Of a stretch of DNA of 64,000 bases, positions 21,066-32,401 are shown one piece after another; the first letter of the stretch is position 1, and every line of letters begins with the position of its first letter. Below the pieces are notes generated by a model. It worked only from the letters and a program-made list of their open reading frames with translations, was not told the origin of the DNA and did not search any database. A program made the translations under genes and the position numbers. Origin of the DNA: Opeltia flavorubescens (Eukaryota; Ascomycota; Lecanoromycetes; Teloschistales; Teloschistaceae); contig KE546973.1 in assembly GCA_000442125.1 (NCBI GenBank), positions 806,001-870,000 of the forward strand, written 5' to 3'.

Positions 21066-23920
21066 TCAAGCACCAACTACGCCCGCCAGCAAAATTCCAC
21101 TTCCCACACAAACAACAACCAATCCCATGAATACCAGTGCTCTCTGAGCGATTCCAACATTTTCTTGTCTCTTGACCATACAGCCCACACCAGCAATAGC
21201 AAAGACAAGGCTGAATACCACACCCGTAATAACCCCTACGTCAACCTTGAAAATCGCTTTTCGGCGACCTGCAGACACTAGCAGGGCAGCAACTATGAGC
21301 AAGACAAATGAAGCAACGAAGAAAGCGGCGCAGCAGCGGGACAGTAGCGATTCTCGCACCCTGTACGCATAATCGATCTCGTGGCGGCCACCGAAAGTAG
21401 AGTACTGACGATGTTTGTGGTTATGATATAGAAGAGGGTCAGTCGGTGAATCCTCAAGATCAGAATCGTCTTCAGGGGTGGCGAAATCCTGAAACAATGG
21501 ATTTTCGTCTCCAGTGGACGCCCCTTTATCTCTGGGTGGCCGATGTGACCTTCGCAGCCATGATTGGACTCTCTTCGACGGACCTTTCACGCGCGAAGCT
21601 ATGGAAGATGCAATCCCATAGATGGTGGAAAAGCCAGGAAAAGAGGTCGATTTGTTGGGGTCAACGTAAATGACGAAGGGTTCATTGTCCGTGTTCTCCT
21701 CGCCATCCTCGTACTCATTCCAGTAATGTTGATTACTGATTTGGCGACCTTTGGCGACCTGTTGGCTGAGGGACCTATCCTTGCGCAGCCGTCTTTTCTT
21801 CTTCGCAGCTTTCGCGGGTAAAGGTTCTGATAAGTTCGGCACTGATGTCGCCGAAGACTCTATCGTGGGAACAGAGAAGTCGCTGCTTCGCTGGCCATCG
21901 CCCACGGAAGTCGCAGATGTTGACGTCTTTCCCACGCTACCAGAAGGAGACAACAGGTTATTTTGTTGACGCGACCTGGCAGTCTTGACCGTAGCCGGAA
22001 TCTTGCGAAGATCCTGATCAAGTGCAGGAAGCTGCTGTCTGTCAGTCGAACAATATAAGCAAAAGAAGGTTGAACGGCTCACCCAGTATGGTGGCGGCAG
22101 ATCTGGCGGCTTGCAAAGAGTCGCCACCGCATGGGTTTCTATTGAGAAACCTCTGATCCTCTCGGTCTATAGAATAGGACGTTAGCCCTCGCAGGTCTGC
22201 TATACAAGTTTCTCCGTACCAGATGCGTCTCGTCCAAAGCAGTAAGCAAGTCCATTCCAGGGCTGCCTTCATATCGAACCTCGAGCACAGCGAAAGGAAA
22301 GCTGACAGATCCACGATCCTCTGATTCGTCGAAAGCCAGATCACCTTCTTTAGTACTGAAGAAATCTTTTGGTGTCTTCCTCATTACGATGTCTCTATTG
22401 AGGGCTGCCCATGTCCCGCTTGATTGGTCGTGCTTGAGCCCGACGAAACGTGTCCGCTTGCATTGCAATTGAACTAATGGCTGAATCTCTTGGTGGCCTT
22501 TCAGCCAACTGTGGATCAAGTTTTGAGTTTCCTCATCATTAGCAGAGCCTTGCTCACTGATCAGTCTGTCAGTTGCGGAAGTCGTCTGCCTTGAGTCAAA
22601 TAGATGGCGCACGGTTTTCTTTTTGACCTTTAATCTTCGGAAAGGTCCCGAATTCTTGTAATCGCGAGCATCTTTAGATGAGATATTGACAGCAACAAGA
22701 GCTTCGCCGTCTGATGGATATCGTACGACCGCGGCTGCTCTCTCCAATACTCCTCCTGCGGCTTCCTCAGTATCACTGATTGGGGCACTACTCTGCCTTC
22801 TCGCAAACTTCTGAAGATCATCGCAGATCACCAGACCAACGTCTTCATCACCTCCACTTACGAGGCAATTTCCAGTTCCACTTATTGAGGTTCTCCGAGA
22901 CTGACGCCTTGATTCATCCATTGCTGGATCGGCTGCGTCTGGATTAACGACCTTCCGGAGTCTCGTATACTGCAGAAGTAGTACGTGCAACTCCACCAGA
23001 TTGTCAGGGTGAACCCAGTATGAAGCTTTCCCCCCCAGTCTACCCAAGGGCAAAACCGCTAAAGCAGTATCAAAATCCATGTCCGAAGAGCTTTGGCAGG
23101 CTCTTTGGATACTTGCGGCGGTGCTCTGTGAGATATCTTCGCTTGGATGAGCGAATGAATTGGTTCGCTGTCTCAACACCCCATTACGTTCTGGACGCGT
23201 CCTGGTCTTCAAGCTGGGCTGGTATTTACCACTTGTCCGCTGGTTTGTCTCATTGTTATCGCTGTCGAAAGGCGTTCGCACAGCGGCAAGGACATTGATG
23301 TACTGGGTCAATAATGGTTGAAAGTCCCTCCTTGCGAAAGCGGTTGGCTGGTTGAGGACTTTGGCTTGGAAACGCGATTCGAGAGCGAATGAGGAAGTCC
23401 ATTTCCTATACTTTTTAAGCAACTTTATGAACGCCAGTTTCTGAGCACCAACAAAGCGTGCCAAGGACCTGATCTCTTCCCCGGCTTTTTCGGCCGCTTC
23501 TTCCGCCTTTGCGAACCTTTCCAAACACCTCATGGAAACCTTTGGGGTGTGATAAGAAGGGAAGCGCTGTTGCAGCTGACCAACTTGCCTGTCCAAGTGG
23601 ATGAGACGTCGATTGATCTCGCCGGCCTTACTTTGCACAAACAGATCGACTCTCTGATGCTGACCGACGAGCTCGGCGAAGAACTCATTTTCGAAAGCTT
23701 GGAGAGATCGTGCTTCGTTTTCATGACCAGGTATAGTCAATGCCTCGCCCTGACCTCTTGTTGTACGAATTTTGATAAGACGCTTCAGGTCGTTGTAATC
23801 AACATTATCTTTTGACTGATATTAGTGCTCAATGCTCAATTCTAGCCATTGAAGAAAGAGAGCTTTACAATTTCCCCATTCTGGTATGGACCGTTGCTGC
23901 AGAGTATCCCCATACTTCAT
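21066..23920 (-). CDS. VTC5: SPX-domain vacuolar transporter chaperone, Vtc5-like, 897 aa
   Basis: Exons 23920-23869, 23808-22220, 22166-22083 and 22034-21066; introns 60, 53 and 48 nt. Exon 1 supplies the true SPX start MKYGDTLQQRSIPEWGN, joined to YNVDYNDLKRLIK. The SPX domain runs to about residue 210 and includes the basic KLLKKYRKW helix that binds inositol pyrophosphates. A VTC-like tunnel domain follows, with VMRKTP and FPFAVLEVRYEG, linked to a Ser/Arg-rich region. Three C-terminal membrane segments (from about residue 805) resemble DUF202. This order and length match yeast Vtc5 (Ydr089w), which raises polyphosphate synthesis by the VTC complex in the vacuole membrane. Whether the VTC-like part is active is not clear; catalytic Lys/Arg residues were not all traced. 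Confidence 0.82.
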
Positions 23921-24678
23921 TTCACCTTATTTGGAAGTTGAATACTGAGCGCTGAGGGAGTGGGCAGATCAAAGGATTCTCTCAAGTTCTACGCCCGTCT
24001 AATGCATTCGCGACACTTCTATGTGCAGTCCCTCTCAGAGACGATAATTCTGGGGCGGCAGAGGTTGATCAATGGCAAAAACAAGACGTCGAATAGTGGT
24101 TAAATGCAGCTCTTTTTCATGGCGTAACCCAAAAAACCTGGTTCCTGGATCCGCAAAAGCTACCGCGATAGCGGTTAGTACACCATCTGCCGGCTTTGGT
24201 GTGGTGTTTTGGTGGCGTGGTTGTGCGGCCTCAACCGATGGTTCACAGTAGCGGGGAGGCTAGAAGAAGCTTGAAACTGCAGGTTGAAGAATGGGAAGTT
24301 GGTTATTATTATACTGTTGTGATGGGGAAATGGAGCACGAGATCAATTGCCATCCTAGGTCAGTGGGACGGGTACTCGGACCCAATTGTAATAAGTATGA
24401 GTAAAGAAGCGCTGGAATAGCCATGAAGTTGAGAAGAGGGGGCGAAAGAATGAGCCAAGGATATCGTCTCGATCATTGCCATGCACCAAGCCTGCATTAA
24501 TTCTGCATAGCTCATGCATAAGGCATCTGTCGGTATCCAAATGGAACTGCCGTGACATCCACACCAGAATCTCTGGGACATCTGCTCTAAATCCTGCCTA
24601 CAGCATCTCATAATCTGTTGTTCCTATGTCGCTGTGACAGCCGATTCATGCTTCCCGTCACCATACCATCCGGCGAGC
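23921..24678. other. Intergenic: divergent promoter of the Vtc5-like gene and Mpp10
   Basis: 758 bp between divergent starts. Frames at 24196-24420 and 24355-24611 are weak and unlike known proteins. No specific site recognised. Confidence 0.5.
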
Positions 24679-26889
24679 ATGTCCGTCCACGCACCTATAG
24701 GCGATTTTCACCCCGCTTCTGACCAGCTTCTTCTGTCGACTCTCGCAGCATCTGCACACTCATTTCTACAGCCCACATCAGCCCTACATACTGCTGCTTT
24801 GGTCCTTGCCAAGCGCTACTTGGATCCTTTGGCTTTATCTGCTAGTCAAGCGCAATCTGAACGCCTGTACGCTTTACGACGAGAGAGAAAAAGAGGACGG
24901 AATCATGACCATGTGTCTAAGACACCATTTCGTATGAGACAAGTCCATCTGGAGGGGCTGCGCACACAGCAAGTATGGGAGCAAGCGAGAAGAGTCTTGC
25001 ACGCTAGTTCCGCGGAGTCCGAAGTGTATCTCCGAAATCTTGGACCTCCTCAGTCTAGTCCAAAGTCATCGATCAGAGCGGCCTCAAAAGATGGAGACGA
25101 GCCTCGAAGGGAAAAAACAAAACTCAGCGACGATGAAGTGGGGGGAAGCGATTTCGATACCGATAATCTGGAGGGCGAGGTCATTAGCGAAAACCTCAAT
25201 GACTCAATAGACTCGGAGAGCGGGCCCGAGATGGTCAGAGGCGATAGCGCAGACGGAAATACCGAAGAGCAAGTTGATGATCTGGACGGTGAAGACGACG
25301 ATGCAACGAAGGGCTTGGGGATATCATCGGACATTGATGATTTACCAACAGATGTTTTTCTTCCGGATAAGCACGGCTTGAATGATGGTTTCTTTTCCAT
25401 CGACGAGTTCAACAAGCAGTCGGAGTTTCTTGAGAACCGAGATGCTAGGGGAGAGCCCGAGAATGAAGTTAGTGAAGAGGAAGAGATTGACTGGGGAGCC
25501 GAACCCGTGCCACTCGAAATCAACAGCACACCGAAGAATAGAGACGACTCTGACGATTTTGATGATAATGAGGACGACGAAAATGGTCCTACTTTTGGTG
25601 ATGCAGACCTGAACGGCGCAAATGCCAATTCTGATGCATCTGACGACGACATGTCTGTAGATGGCGTGGACCCGTCTACCAATACCAACGACATCTTGTA
25701 CGCAGATTTCTTTGCGCCTCCACCTCGTAGAGCAACCAAATCCACCCGTATGCGTGCTTTGCCTAAGACTCAGCCGACTCCATCCTCTGCGCCTCAACCG
25801 GAAGATGACATTGACCGGACGATTGCTGCCGTTCGGCGTGATATCTTTGAAGACGAGCTTTCGGCCGAAGAAGACTCCTCAGATGCAAGATCCGACGCTG
25901 TTCCTGGAGACCCTCGATCCCGTCGCTCCAATCATGAGAAACGACAGGCCAAGCTTGCCGAAGAAATTCGTAAATTGGAGGCTGCCAATGTTGCAAAACG
26001 CGATTGGACTCTTTCGGGCGAAGCGCGTGCTGCTGATCGTCCACTAAACTCCCTTTTGGAGGAAGATCTTGAGTTTGAACGTGCGGGCAAGCCTGTCCCC
26101 GTCATCACTAACGAGGTCAGCGAAGATATCGAAGCTCTCATTAAGCGCCGGATCATCAACCGAGAGTTTGATGAAGTGGTCCGGCGGCGTCCTGGCGATT
26201 TAGTAACAGGCGCCGCGGCGGCAAGGAGAGGAAGATTCGAATTGGATGATACCAAACCCCAACAAAGCCTTGCAGAGATGTATGAAGCGGAGCATCTGAA
26301 GAAGGTCGACCCAGATGGCTACACAGACAAACGAGACGAGAAGCTGAAGAAGGAGCATGCGGCAATTGAGAGTATGTGGGTGGAAATTAGCAGCAAGCTA
26401 GATTCACTCAGCAGCTGGCATTATAAACCCAGACCGCCACAGGCTAGCATCACAGTTGTGGCGGATGTGCCCAAGATTAGTCTAGAAGATGCCAGACCCA
26501 ATGCGGTGGAGGGAATGGGAGCGGAAGAGAGCATGCTAGCGCCGCAAGAAGTATATAGACCTGGTGAGGAACGTTCACGAGCGGACAAGCAGAAAGAAGT
26601 GGTACTGAAGAGCGGTGTGCCTGTTGCGAGGGAGGAAATGAGCAGGGAAGAGAAGCTAAGACGACGGAGAAGGGAGAAGGAAAGGATCAAGAAGCGAGGA
26701 GAAGCAGTAGTCCCTAAAGCTGCGAGTGTTGCAGTCAAAAAGAAAGCAGAGAGGAAGGGCGTAGTCGACAATCTAAAACGAGGTGGTGTTAAAGTCATTT
26801 CGAAGAAGGGAGAGCTCGTCGATGTAGAAGGTAAAGGAATCAAGGGGGGGAAAGAGCCAGTCAAAGGAAGTGGAAGCTTTAAGCTGTAG
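24679..26889 (+). CDS. MPP10: U3 snoRNP protein Mpp10, 736 aa
   Basis: Single exon. ATG 24679 (MSVHAPIGDF) is chosen; the frame upstream begins only with GTG. The protein has an N-terminal helical part, a long acidic middle with runs of Asp/Glu, the PTDVFLPDKHGLNDGFFSID motif (about 235), the ILYADFFAPP motif (about 345), and the conserved Mpp10 C-terminal domain with KRDWTLSGEARAADRPLNSLL, LEFERAGKPVPVIT, then SLAEMYEAEHLKK and SWHYKPRPP. Mpp10 joins Imp3 and Imp4 in the small-subunit processome and is needed for 18S rRNA cleavage at A0-A2. Tail is Lys/Arg-rich. Confidence 0.95.
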   Translation: MSVHAPIGDFHPASDQLLLSTLAASAHSFLQPTSALHTAALVLAKRYLDPLALSASQAQSERLYALRRERKRGRNHDHVSKTPFRMRQVHLEGLRTQQVWEQARRVLHASSAESEVYLRNLGPPQSSPKSSIRAASKDGDEPRREKTKLSDDEVGGSDFDTDNLEGEVISENLNDSIDSESGPEMVRGDSADGNTEEQVDDLDGEDDDATKGLGISSDIDDLPTDVFLPDKHGLNDGFFSIDEFNKQSEFLENRDARGEPENEVSEEEEIDWGAEPVPLEINSTPKNRDDSDDFDDNEDDENGPTFGDADLNGANANSDASDDDMSVDGVDPSTNTNDILYADFFAPPPRRATKSTRMRALPKTQPTPSSAPQPEDDIDRTIAAVRRDIFEDELSAEEDSSDARSDAVPGDPRSRRSNHEKRQAKLAEEIRKLEAANVAKRDWTLSGEARAADRPLNSLLEEDLEFERAGKPVPVITNEVSEDIEALIKRRIINREFDEVVRRRPGDLVTGAAAARRGRFELDDTKPQQSLAEMYEAEHLKKVDPDGYTDKRDEKLKKEHAAIESMWVEISSKLDSLSSWHYKPRPPQASITVVADVPKISLEDARPNAVEGMGAEESMLAPQEVYRPGEERSRADKQKEVVLKSGVPVAREEMSREEKLRRRRREKERIKKRGEAVVPKAASVAVKKKAERKGVVDNLKRGGVKVISKKGELVDVEGKGIKGGKEPVKGSGSFKL

Positions 26890-29014
26890 ATATGTAGGTA
26901 TCGTCATTTCCATTATTCCAGCTTCACGACTCTCAGTACGCAAAGCAGAAGGTGATTTGATTGGTTCTTACGATGCTCTTACAAAATCAATCTACATTCC
27001 AGCTCTATGATTTACAGGACTCCATAAGAACACAATCAAATTCCGGGAGAAGGAGTCTAAATTCCCATGATAATCTAATGTTGAACTGTTAAGGTTTCAT
27101 ACAGAAGCTCCCATGAACTAATCTTGAATAAGAATCCGTTATCTTCCGTGCCGTGATCGTTCTTCCGTCATGATAATGAGGATCAAGCAAGAATCATGAG
27201 TTTATGACTGCCAGAAAAGAAGATAGATTTTTATGATGAACGACGGAGTTATCAACCCCTTATGGCCCAGTGGTTCAGCATCGGAGTCTCACACCAAGGA
27301 TTGACTTCACTTGCCTCAAGTTCCTAGCGCTAACCCTTCTTTGATTCAGGAATCTTAGGTTCCCGTCCTCAGTTCGAGACTCCCACTGCATGCTGTCATC
27401 GGTTCGAATTTACTCACCGTGAGTCAGATTTCTGTCGGTTTCGTTGGACCCGACAACTGTCGGGTCGTTCAACTACATCTCAGCCTCTTACGCCCTTCGC
27501 CATCATCACTCGGCCGTCCCTTCAGGATCGGACCATGAATATTATATTACAGTAAGCCACCCTTTCACTGCCTCAAAAAGACCTCGGTGTGGAACTTCGA
27601 TGCTGTGGGCCAGTTTTTTGGTCCTTTTTTCAACTGACCTTGGATTTTGGATGTACTATATGTCAAGCAATTAAATCATAAGGTTATCTACCCACGTTTT
27701 CCCTTCGGTTCCTCGATCAGCTGTGCCGAAAGCGAGGCATCGGATTCATTTCCCGAATTCTACTGAGAGTGGACGTGTGCTTAACGCATCGAAAATGACA
27801 GACTACTCGAGTGAAGGGAACAATGATACATTGTCTAGGATGTCTGACTAGGCTGTGTTTGATACACATATCCTCGGGGAAGCTTCTTTTTGACTTCACC
27901 TCGCCATTTGGGAATGTTAGAGGCGTATGGGACAGCAACCGTGGGATCACCTCATCCATGTCTAGTCTCAAATCAATTAACCTGTTCACTGAAACAATGC
28001 AGCCTGACTCTTCAACCATTTCAAGATGGCCTGAACTTCGGACGTCCGCGTTTCCATTACCAAGAGCTTCTTCACTAACCTTCAGACATTATGCTAATCC
28101 CGATCATTCAGTATTCCCAGAATCACGATTCACGAAGTTTTCTTTGCCAGGACCATCCTTCCCCAAATATACCTTGCTTCAGGCTGTTTACTCCAAGCGA
28201 CGAGAATCGGTAGCTCGATCTTAATCTTATCAACTCATTTACTCCAGCCCAATGTGATTCGAAAAGCCCGTTGCTTGTGACATTTTGTATGCCTTTCCGA
28301 CTTATCACCAAACCAAATTCTCTACTCCTTTGTGATCACATGAATGCACTGCAGGACGATATCTACTTTCAGGTCCTATCAATCTGTTTCCCAGTCACCT
28401 TGTGACCTTAGTTCTCATTTCAAGAAATTGGGTAGCTTTCAACCATTTTTCAGATGTACTTCAGAAAGAATGCGCTTCAACCAAAGTACCTCACAATCAG
28501 ATCAACCTCGGGGTAGATAGCTCCATTGCAATCCACTATTGTACTGAGCACAGCTAACAGTCCAAAAGTCCACACCTTTCAGATGCTTCTACGAAACGTT
28601 CCGGCCAGGACGCTTTTATAGCCCGATCTACTTCTATGTCGATCAATCCACATTCACCCTCGTCATCTTTTGGAGAGAGGGATTAAAAACAATTCACAAC
28701 AGCTTCCACAAAGGAAAGCTACTGACTACCTCCGGAGATCTCGGATCTCGGAGTTCAAACCAATTACTATAAAAAGTAAGTCACTCATTCCTCTCCCTTC
28801 TGTTTTCGCGTGGTGAAAGAAGCTCTTGGTGCGGAGTTACGACGTTGGCGATATGAGATCGTCTATTCCCTACAACAAGAATATTGGCCCTAGGGAAAGC
28901 AGGGAAACATGTGCAACAGATCATCAAACAACACAAATAAATTGTTTAAAGATATCCTCGAAACGAACCACATTCGCACCCAAAGATGCCCTCGGTATCA
29001 TCGCCAAAGGTCCC
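26890..29014. other. Gene-poor interval, 2.1 kb
   Basis: Between the Mpp10 stop and the stop of the convergent Axl2-like gene. A tRNA-like segment lies at 27256-27384. Frames at 27811-28224 (137 codons) and 28826-29275 (149 codons) lack coding character; the second is antisense to the Axl2-like gene. No transposon ends were seen. Confidence 0.5.
27256..27384 (+). other. tRNA-like or SINE-like segment (A- and B-box motifs)
   Basis: TGGCCCAGTGG at 27263-27273 fits the Pol III A-box consensus, CAC-containing anticodon-like sequence follows, and AGTTCGAGACTCC at 27371-27383 is a B-box-like T-arm. The acceptor arms do not pair and only two of five T-stem pairs form, so it is not a working tRNA by eye. 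It may be a decayed tRNA gene with a long insert, or the head of a tRNA-derived SINE. Confidence 0.3.
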
Positions 29015-32000
29015 CTACAAAAACACACTATCATCCTCATCAACGAGGTCTCCCCGCATGCTCCGGCCCCGAGCAACAAGTCCATTGTCCACGCTGACCG
29101 GCCTTTTTCCCCGGCTTCCTCCCACCATAAACCTTCTCCCTCCGCTCTCACCGGCAGCGGCATCTTGCTGCCTCAATTGGGCCAATCTCTGCCACTGCCT
29201 TCCTGCCTCCGCTGTCGATCTTCCAGGCCCGCGGTCCTCATTCACATCCCTCCCTGCTGTTGCCGAAAAGGGTGAGCTTCCCTCCCGAGTCCCATCCACG
29301 GGTCTCCACCTCCGATTCCCTTCTTCGTCCCTCTCCTCCTCGAGTCCAAATTCGTCATCTTCAGCCGCAGAAGTAAACCGATGGTTCGAAACCATACTGC
29401 TCCTGCTGCTGTGGAAGCGGCTTGTGATGCCGCGCGATATTATGTCTGCGAGATCACGACGAGATGGGGGTCTAGATTTTTTGGGCGGGCTCGGACGTGA
29501 GGGGGTTCTAAGGGTGGAAGAAGGTGTATGTGACTCGATGGGCACTCGTTCAATATGGCTTGTGTATTGCTTGCCGGAGCTTGAAGGGAGGGAACTCATG
29601 GATTGTGTTGGTGAGATGATAGGCGAATGGGCTGAGTGGATCCGATTGGGATGCGACGACACACGGGATGAGGGACCAGCGGCGAAGAATGTATTCCGAT
29701 GGTGCCGGTTGCAAACTCGCTGTTTGTGGAATGCGTCTAATGGCGAACCGAAGGTGTATGGAGTCTCTGGCGGTACAGCCCGTATACTCGCTCTTTGCTC
29801 GTCTTCAAGCTCATGGATGGTCTGAGGCTGGGCTGTGTAATCTAACGTACCCGAAGTCGGCCGTAGAATGGCTCGTACATCCCAGCCCAAGGTTTGGGAT
29901 CTATCACTACGATTATATCCGTTGGTAGAAGAGAGATCAGAAGTCTTTGTCGTCGAGTCTGTGTATGCCCAGCTCCCATGGCTAGGGTTGCGCCACGATC
30001 TCCTCACAGGACCGGATCGTGGCAGTCCACCGATGCCGTGGCCTCTTCCTGGGATCAGATCCCAGCCAAAGTATGTTGCGCTGAGGCTAGAGTTATTGCG
30101 ACCGTGACCGAAGCCACTCAGCCGTCGGCTTGACAGAAGGCTCGTACTTGCAAAACTCATATCTGATCTGCGCTGCCTCTGTCTGCTTCGCTTCGTGGGC
30201 GAGGCGTGAAGGACGCCGGAAGGCTTACGAGACGGTTTTTTCCTCGACGAGAATCTGCTTCTGTCACCTATGGAGGACGCCTGCTCTTCAGGTACAAGTG
30301 AGAACTGCGGCTGTGCTGGTTTTACAGGCTTGTCCATGGGGAGTTGCTGCGTGTATTCGTGCCAGGAATCAGTCTCCGGCCCCTGAAAAACCCCCTCAGT
30401 CGTGCCCCTAGAATGCCGGAACCACGATCGCCGCTTGCTCGCTATTGAAGACCTGAAGCTTCGCAGGTCGAGGACTGGAGCCGTCGATGGGTGAACCATG
30501 TATGCTGTGCTGGGTTTTTCGATCATCTCCCCAACGGACTCTTGATCGCTAGCCTTTTCGGAGAAAAACGGGCGTGATATCTTCCTTTTCGATGTAGATA
30601 CCGATAACCAGGTCTTTTCTGGTTGTCTTCGTCTCCAACGTAAGAAACAGCATGCAAGGATCAGGAAGAGGCATACTACGACGGTTGGGACAGCGATGGC
30701 GACTGCTACACGAGTTCTGTGTTTGCGTGACTCTTTTTGTGCATCCTCGCTCTGACTAGCAACACTTGAAGTTGGAATCGAAGCTAATAAGCTTGTACTG
30801 GCGGCGGCAATCGGGGCCTCTGTTGATCGACTATTTGAGGAATGAGTCGCACTTTCCAGACTGATCGTCAGAAGTTCGGATTGACTCGTCGGTCCCTGAG
30901 AGAGGGTCACGTTGACGATGAGGTCCTGGGGCTGTAGATCGCTAGGAACGTGGCCAATGAGATCCAGGGTGCTCTGATCGAAGTTTAGCCAGGAAGAAGC
31001 AGTGCCGAGATCAACGAACATCGCTGGTTTTGGCGTAGTTTTACTTTGGTTGAAAGTATACTTGAAGTCTTCTCCGATGGTCGCATTTACAGTCCCCAAA
31101 GGTCCCATGAATAGAGTCGGTCTTTCTTCGTTAGTCGCTTGCAGAAGAACTGTGGTGGTAGCAGTCTCGCCGTAAATATCTGTGGCTGTGACTGTGATGT
31201 TTTGCAAAGTAGTCGAGTCCGGAGGGGTTCCTGATAACGTCCATGAATGCTCATCAAATGCAACCCAGTCGGGCTTATCAGCATGGATCTGTCGAATATC
31301 CGCACGATCGACCTTGACTCCATTCAAAGTCAGAGACGCCTGAAGTCCATCGTAGCTGAACGGCGCCGCTTGCGTGATGTTGACAATCTGAGGTTGGTTT
31401 TCAAACGCGAGGATGTGGCTCTCCAAAATTACTCGAAACGATGCGACTGCGGCCGAAAATCCCACGACATCTGAGGCGGTAAAATGTATATCAAAGGTCT
31501 GAGGCAGCTCGTCCGGCGATGTATTCTGAGGCGCTGTTCCGGAAAACGAGAGACTGTCTGGTTCGAAATGGATCCAGGAAGGCAAAGGGGTATTATTGGC
31601 ACAAAGAGCGTAGTATTTAGTATCATGGCTCGTACCAGTGAAAGTATCCGGCGAGAATGAAACGGACAGGGCACTTGAATGAGGTAAAAGGAGTGTATCT
31701 GGTGCTTGGAATCTGCTCTGCAGGGCAAGCTGCTCATCAATTGGCGTCCCAAGGCTTGGCCCTGGACTTGAAGACACAACCAACGTTACGGGCATTCTTG
31801 TCGAACCTGTATTATCCGTGGCGATAAGACCGAAATCGAAAGGGCCAACATTGTTGGGCCCTGGCGTACCAGAGAATGTCCGACTCGACGAGTCAAGCTG
31901 AAGCCATGCCGGCGCATCTGCTACAGTGTAATCGATGCTTCCCGCGCTTGAGAAGGTCGTATCAGCAAAAGCGAAGTAGAAGGGTCGAGACGTTCGCGCA

Positions 32001-32092
32001 ACCAGTGGGACTTGAGAGTTGACGGGGAGATCAACGGTCGGTGCGGCGACAATCTGGCATGGGAGAGCAAGCGATAGGATGAGCAGGGCCAT
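29015..32092 (-). CDS. AXL2: Axl2/Bud10-like cadherin-domain plasma-membrane protein, 1025 aa
   Basis: Single exon from ATG 32092. Residues 1-17 form a signal peptide (MALLILSLALPCQIVAA). At least three cadherin-like Ig folds follow, each ending in W..LD/FD..S..SGTP motifs (WLQLDSSSRTFSGTP, WIHFEPDSLSFSGTA, WVAFDEHSWTLSGTP). One membrane segment lies near residue 465 (VAVAIAVPTVVVCLFLI) with a following Arg/Lys stop-transfer. A cytoplasmic tail of about 540 Ser/Arg-rich residues ends the protein. Yeast Axl2 marks axial bud sites and binds septins; filamentous homologues affect septation and conidiation. ACTATAAAGC about 30 nt upstream of the start is TATA-like. Confidence 0.9.
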   Translation of the reverse strand: MALLILSLALPCQIVAAPTVDLPVNSQVPLVARTSRPFYFAFADTTFSSAGSIDYTVADAPAWLQLDSSSRTFSGTPGPNNVGPFDFGLIATDNTGSTRMPVTLVVSSSPGPSLGTPIDEQLALQSRFQAPDTLLLPHSSALSVSFSPDTFTGTSHDTKYYALCANNTPLPSWIHFEPDSLSFSGTAPQNTSPDELPQTFDIHFTASDVVGFSAAVASFRVILESHILAFENQPQIVNITQAAPFSYDGLQASLTLNGVKVDRADIRQIHADKPDWVAFDEHSWTLSGTPPDSTTLQNITVTATDIYGETATTTVLLQATNEERPTLFMGPLGTVNATIGEDFKYTFNQSKTTPKPAMFVDLGTASSWLNFDQSTLDLIGHVPSDLQPQDLIVNVTLSQGPTSQSELLTISLESATHSSNSRSTEAPIAAASTSLLASIPTSSVASQSEDAQKESRKHRTRVAVAIAVPTVVVCLFLILACCFLRWRRRQPEKTWLSVSTSKRKISRPFFSEKASDQESVGEMIEKPSTAYMVHPSTAPVLDLRSFRSSIASKRRSWFRHSRGTTEGVFQGPETDSWHEYTQQLPMDKPVKPAQPQFSLVPEEQASSIGDRSRFSSRKKPSRKPSGVLHASPTKRSRQRQRRSDMSFASTSLLSSRRLSGFGHGRNNSSLSATYFGWDLIPGRGHGIGGLPRSGPVRRSWRNPSHGSWAYTDSTTKTSDLSSTNGYNRSDRSQTLGWDVRAILRPTSGTLDYTAQPQTIHELEDEQRASIRAVPPETPYTFGSPLDAFHKQRVCNRHHRNTFFAAGPSSRVSSHPNRIHSAHSPIISPTQSMSSLPSSSGKQYTSHIERVPIESHTPSSTLRTPSRPSPPKKSRPPSRRDLADIISRGITSRFHSSRSSMVSNHRFTSAAEDDEFGLEEERDEEGNRRWRPVDGTREGSSPFSATAGRDVNEDRGPGRSTAEAGRQWQRLAQLRQQDAAAGESGGRRFMVGGSRGKRPVSVDNGLVARGRSMRGDLVDEDDSVFL

Positions 32093-32401
32093 TCCCTGAT
32101 ACTCGATCTTGTTTCTTTTCGCTTTATAGTGTTGTACAACTTCAACGAGACCTCACAAGACAAGAGCACTTCATTGTTCCTGAAAATCCGCCATGAAATC
32201 CACCCCAGAAACTTTAAGAGAGCGATTGATAGAGAGAAACAGAGAGGTCGAGCCCGACATCCTCCATGTCCAACTCCCAGCCTTCAAAAGCACGCACGCG
32301 CTCATCATTCCAGAAAGGGACGCGTCTTAGGATGTAAGCTCTTTGCGAACAAGTGCTGCAAGGAGTCAAATCGCCACAAGTACATTCCTCGAAAGAAGCG
32401 A
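32093..32401. other. Intergenic
   Basis: 309 bp holding the Axl2-like promoter (TATAAA on the minus strand within 32121-32130) and the GNAT-gene 3' flank. Confidence 0.5.

Noticed and set aside
24196-24611. Short frames on both strands in the Vtc5-like/Mpp10 gap
   Set aside because: No recognisable protein and both strands are equally open.
27811-28224. 137-codon frame in the gene-poor interval
   Set aside because: Composition is that of translated non-coding DNA, with no domain and no splice logic.
28826-29825. 149- and 279-codon plus frames
   Set aside because: Antisense to the Ser/Arg-rich tail of the Axl2-like gene, whose codon bias opens the opposite strand.
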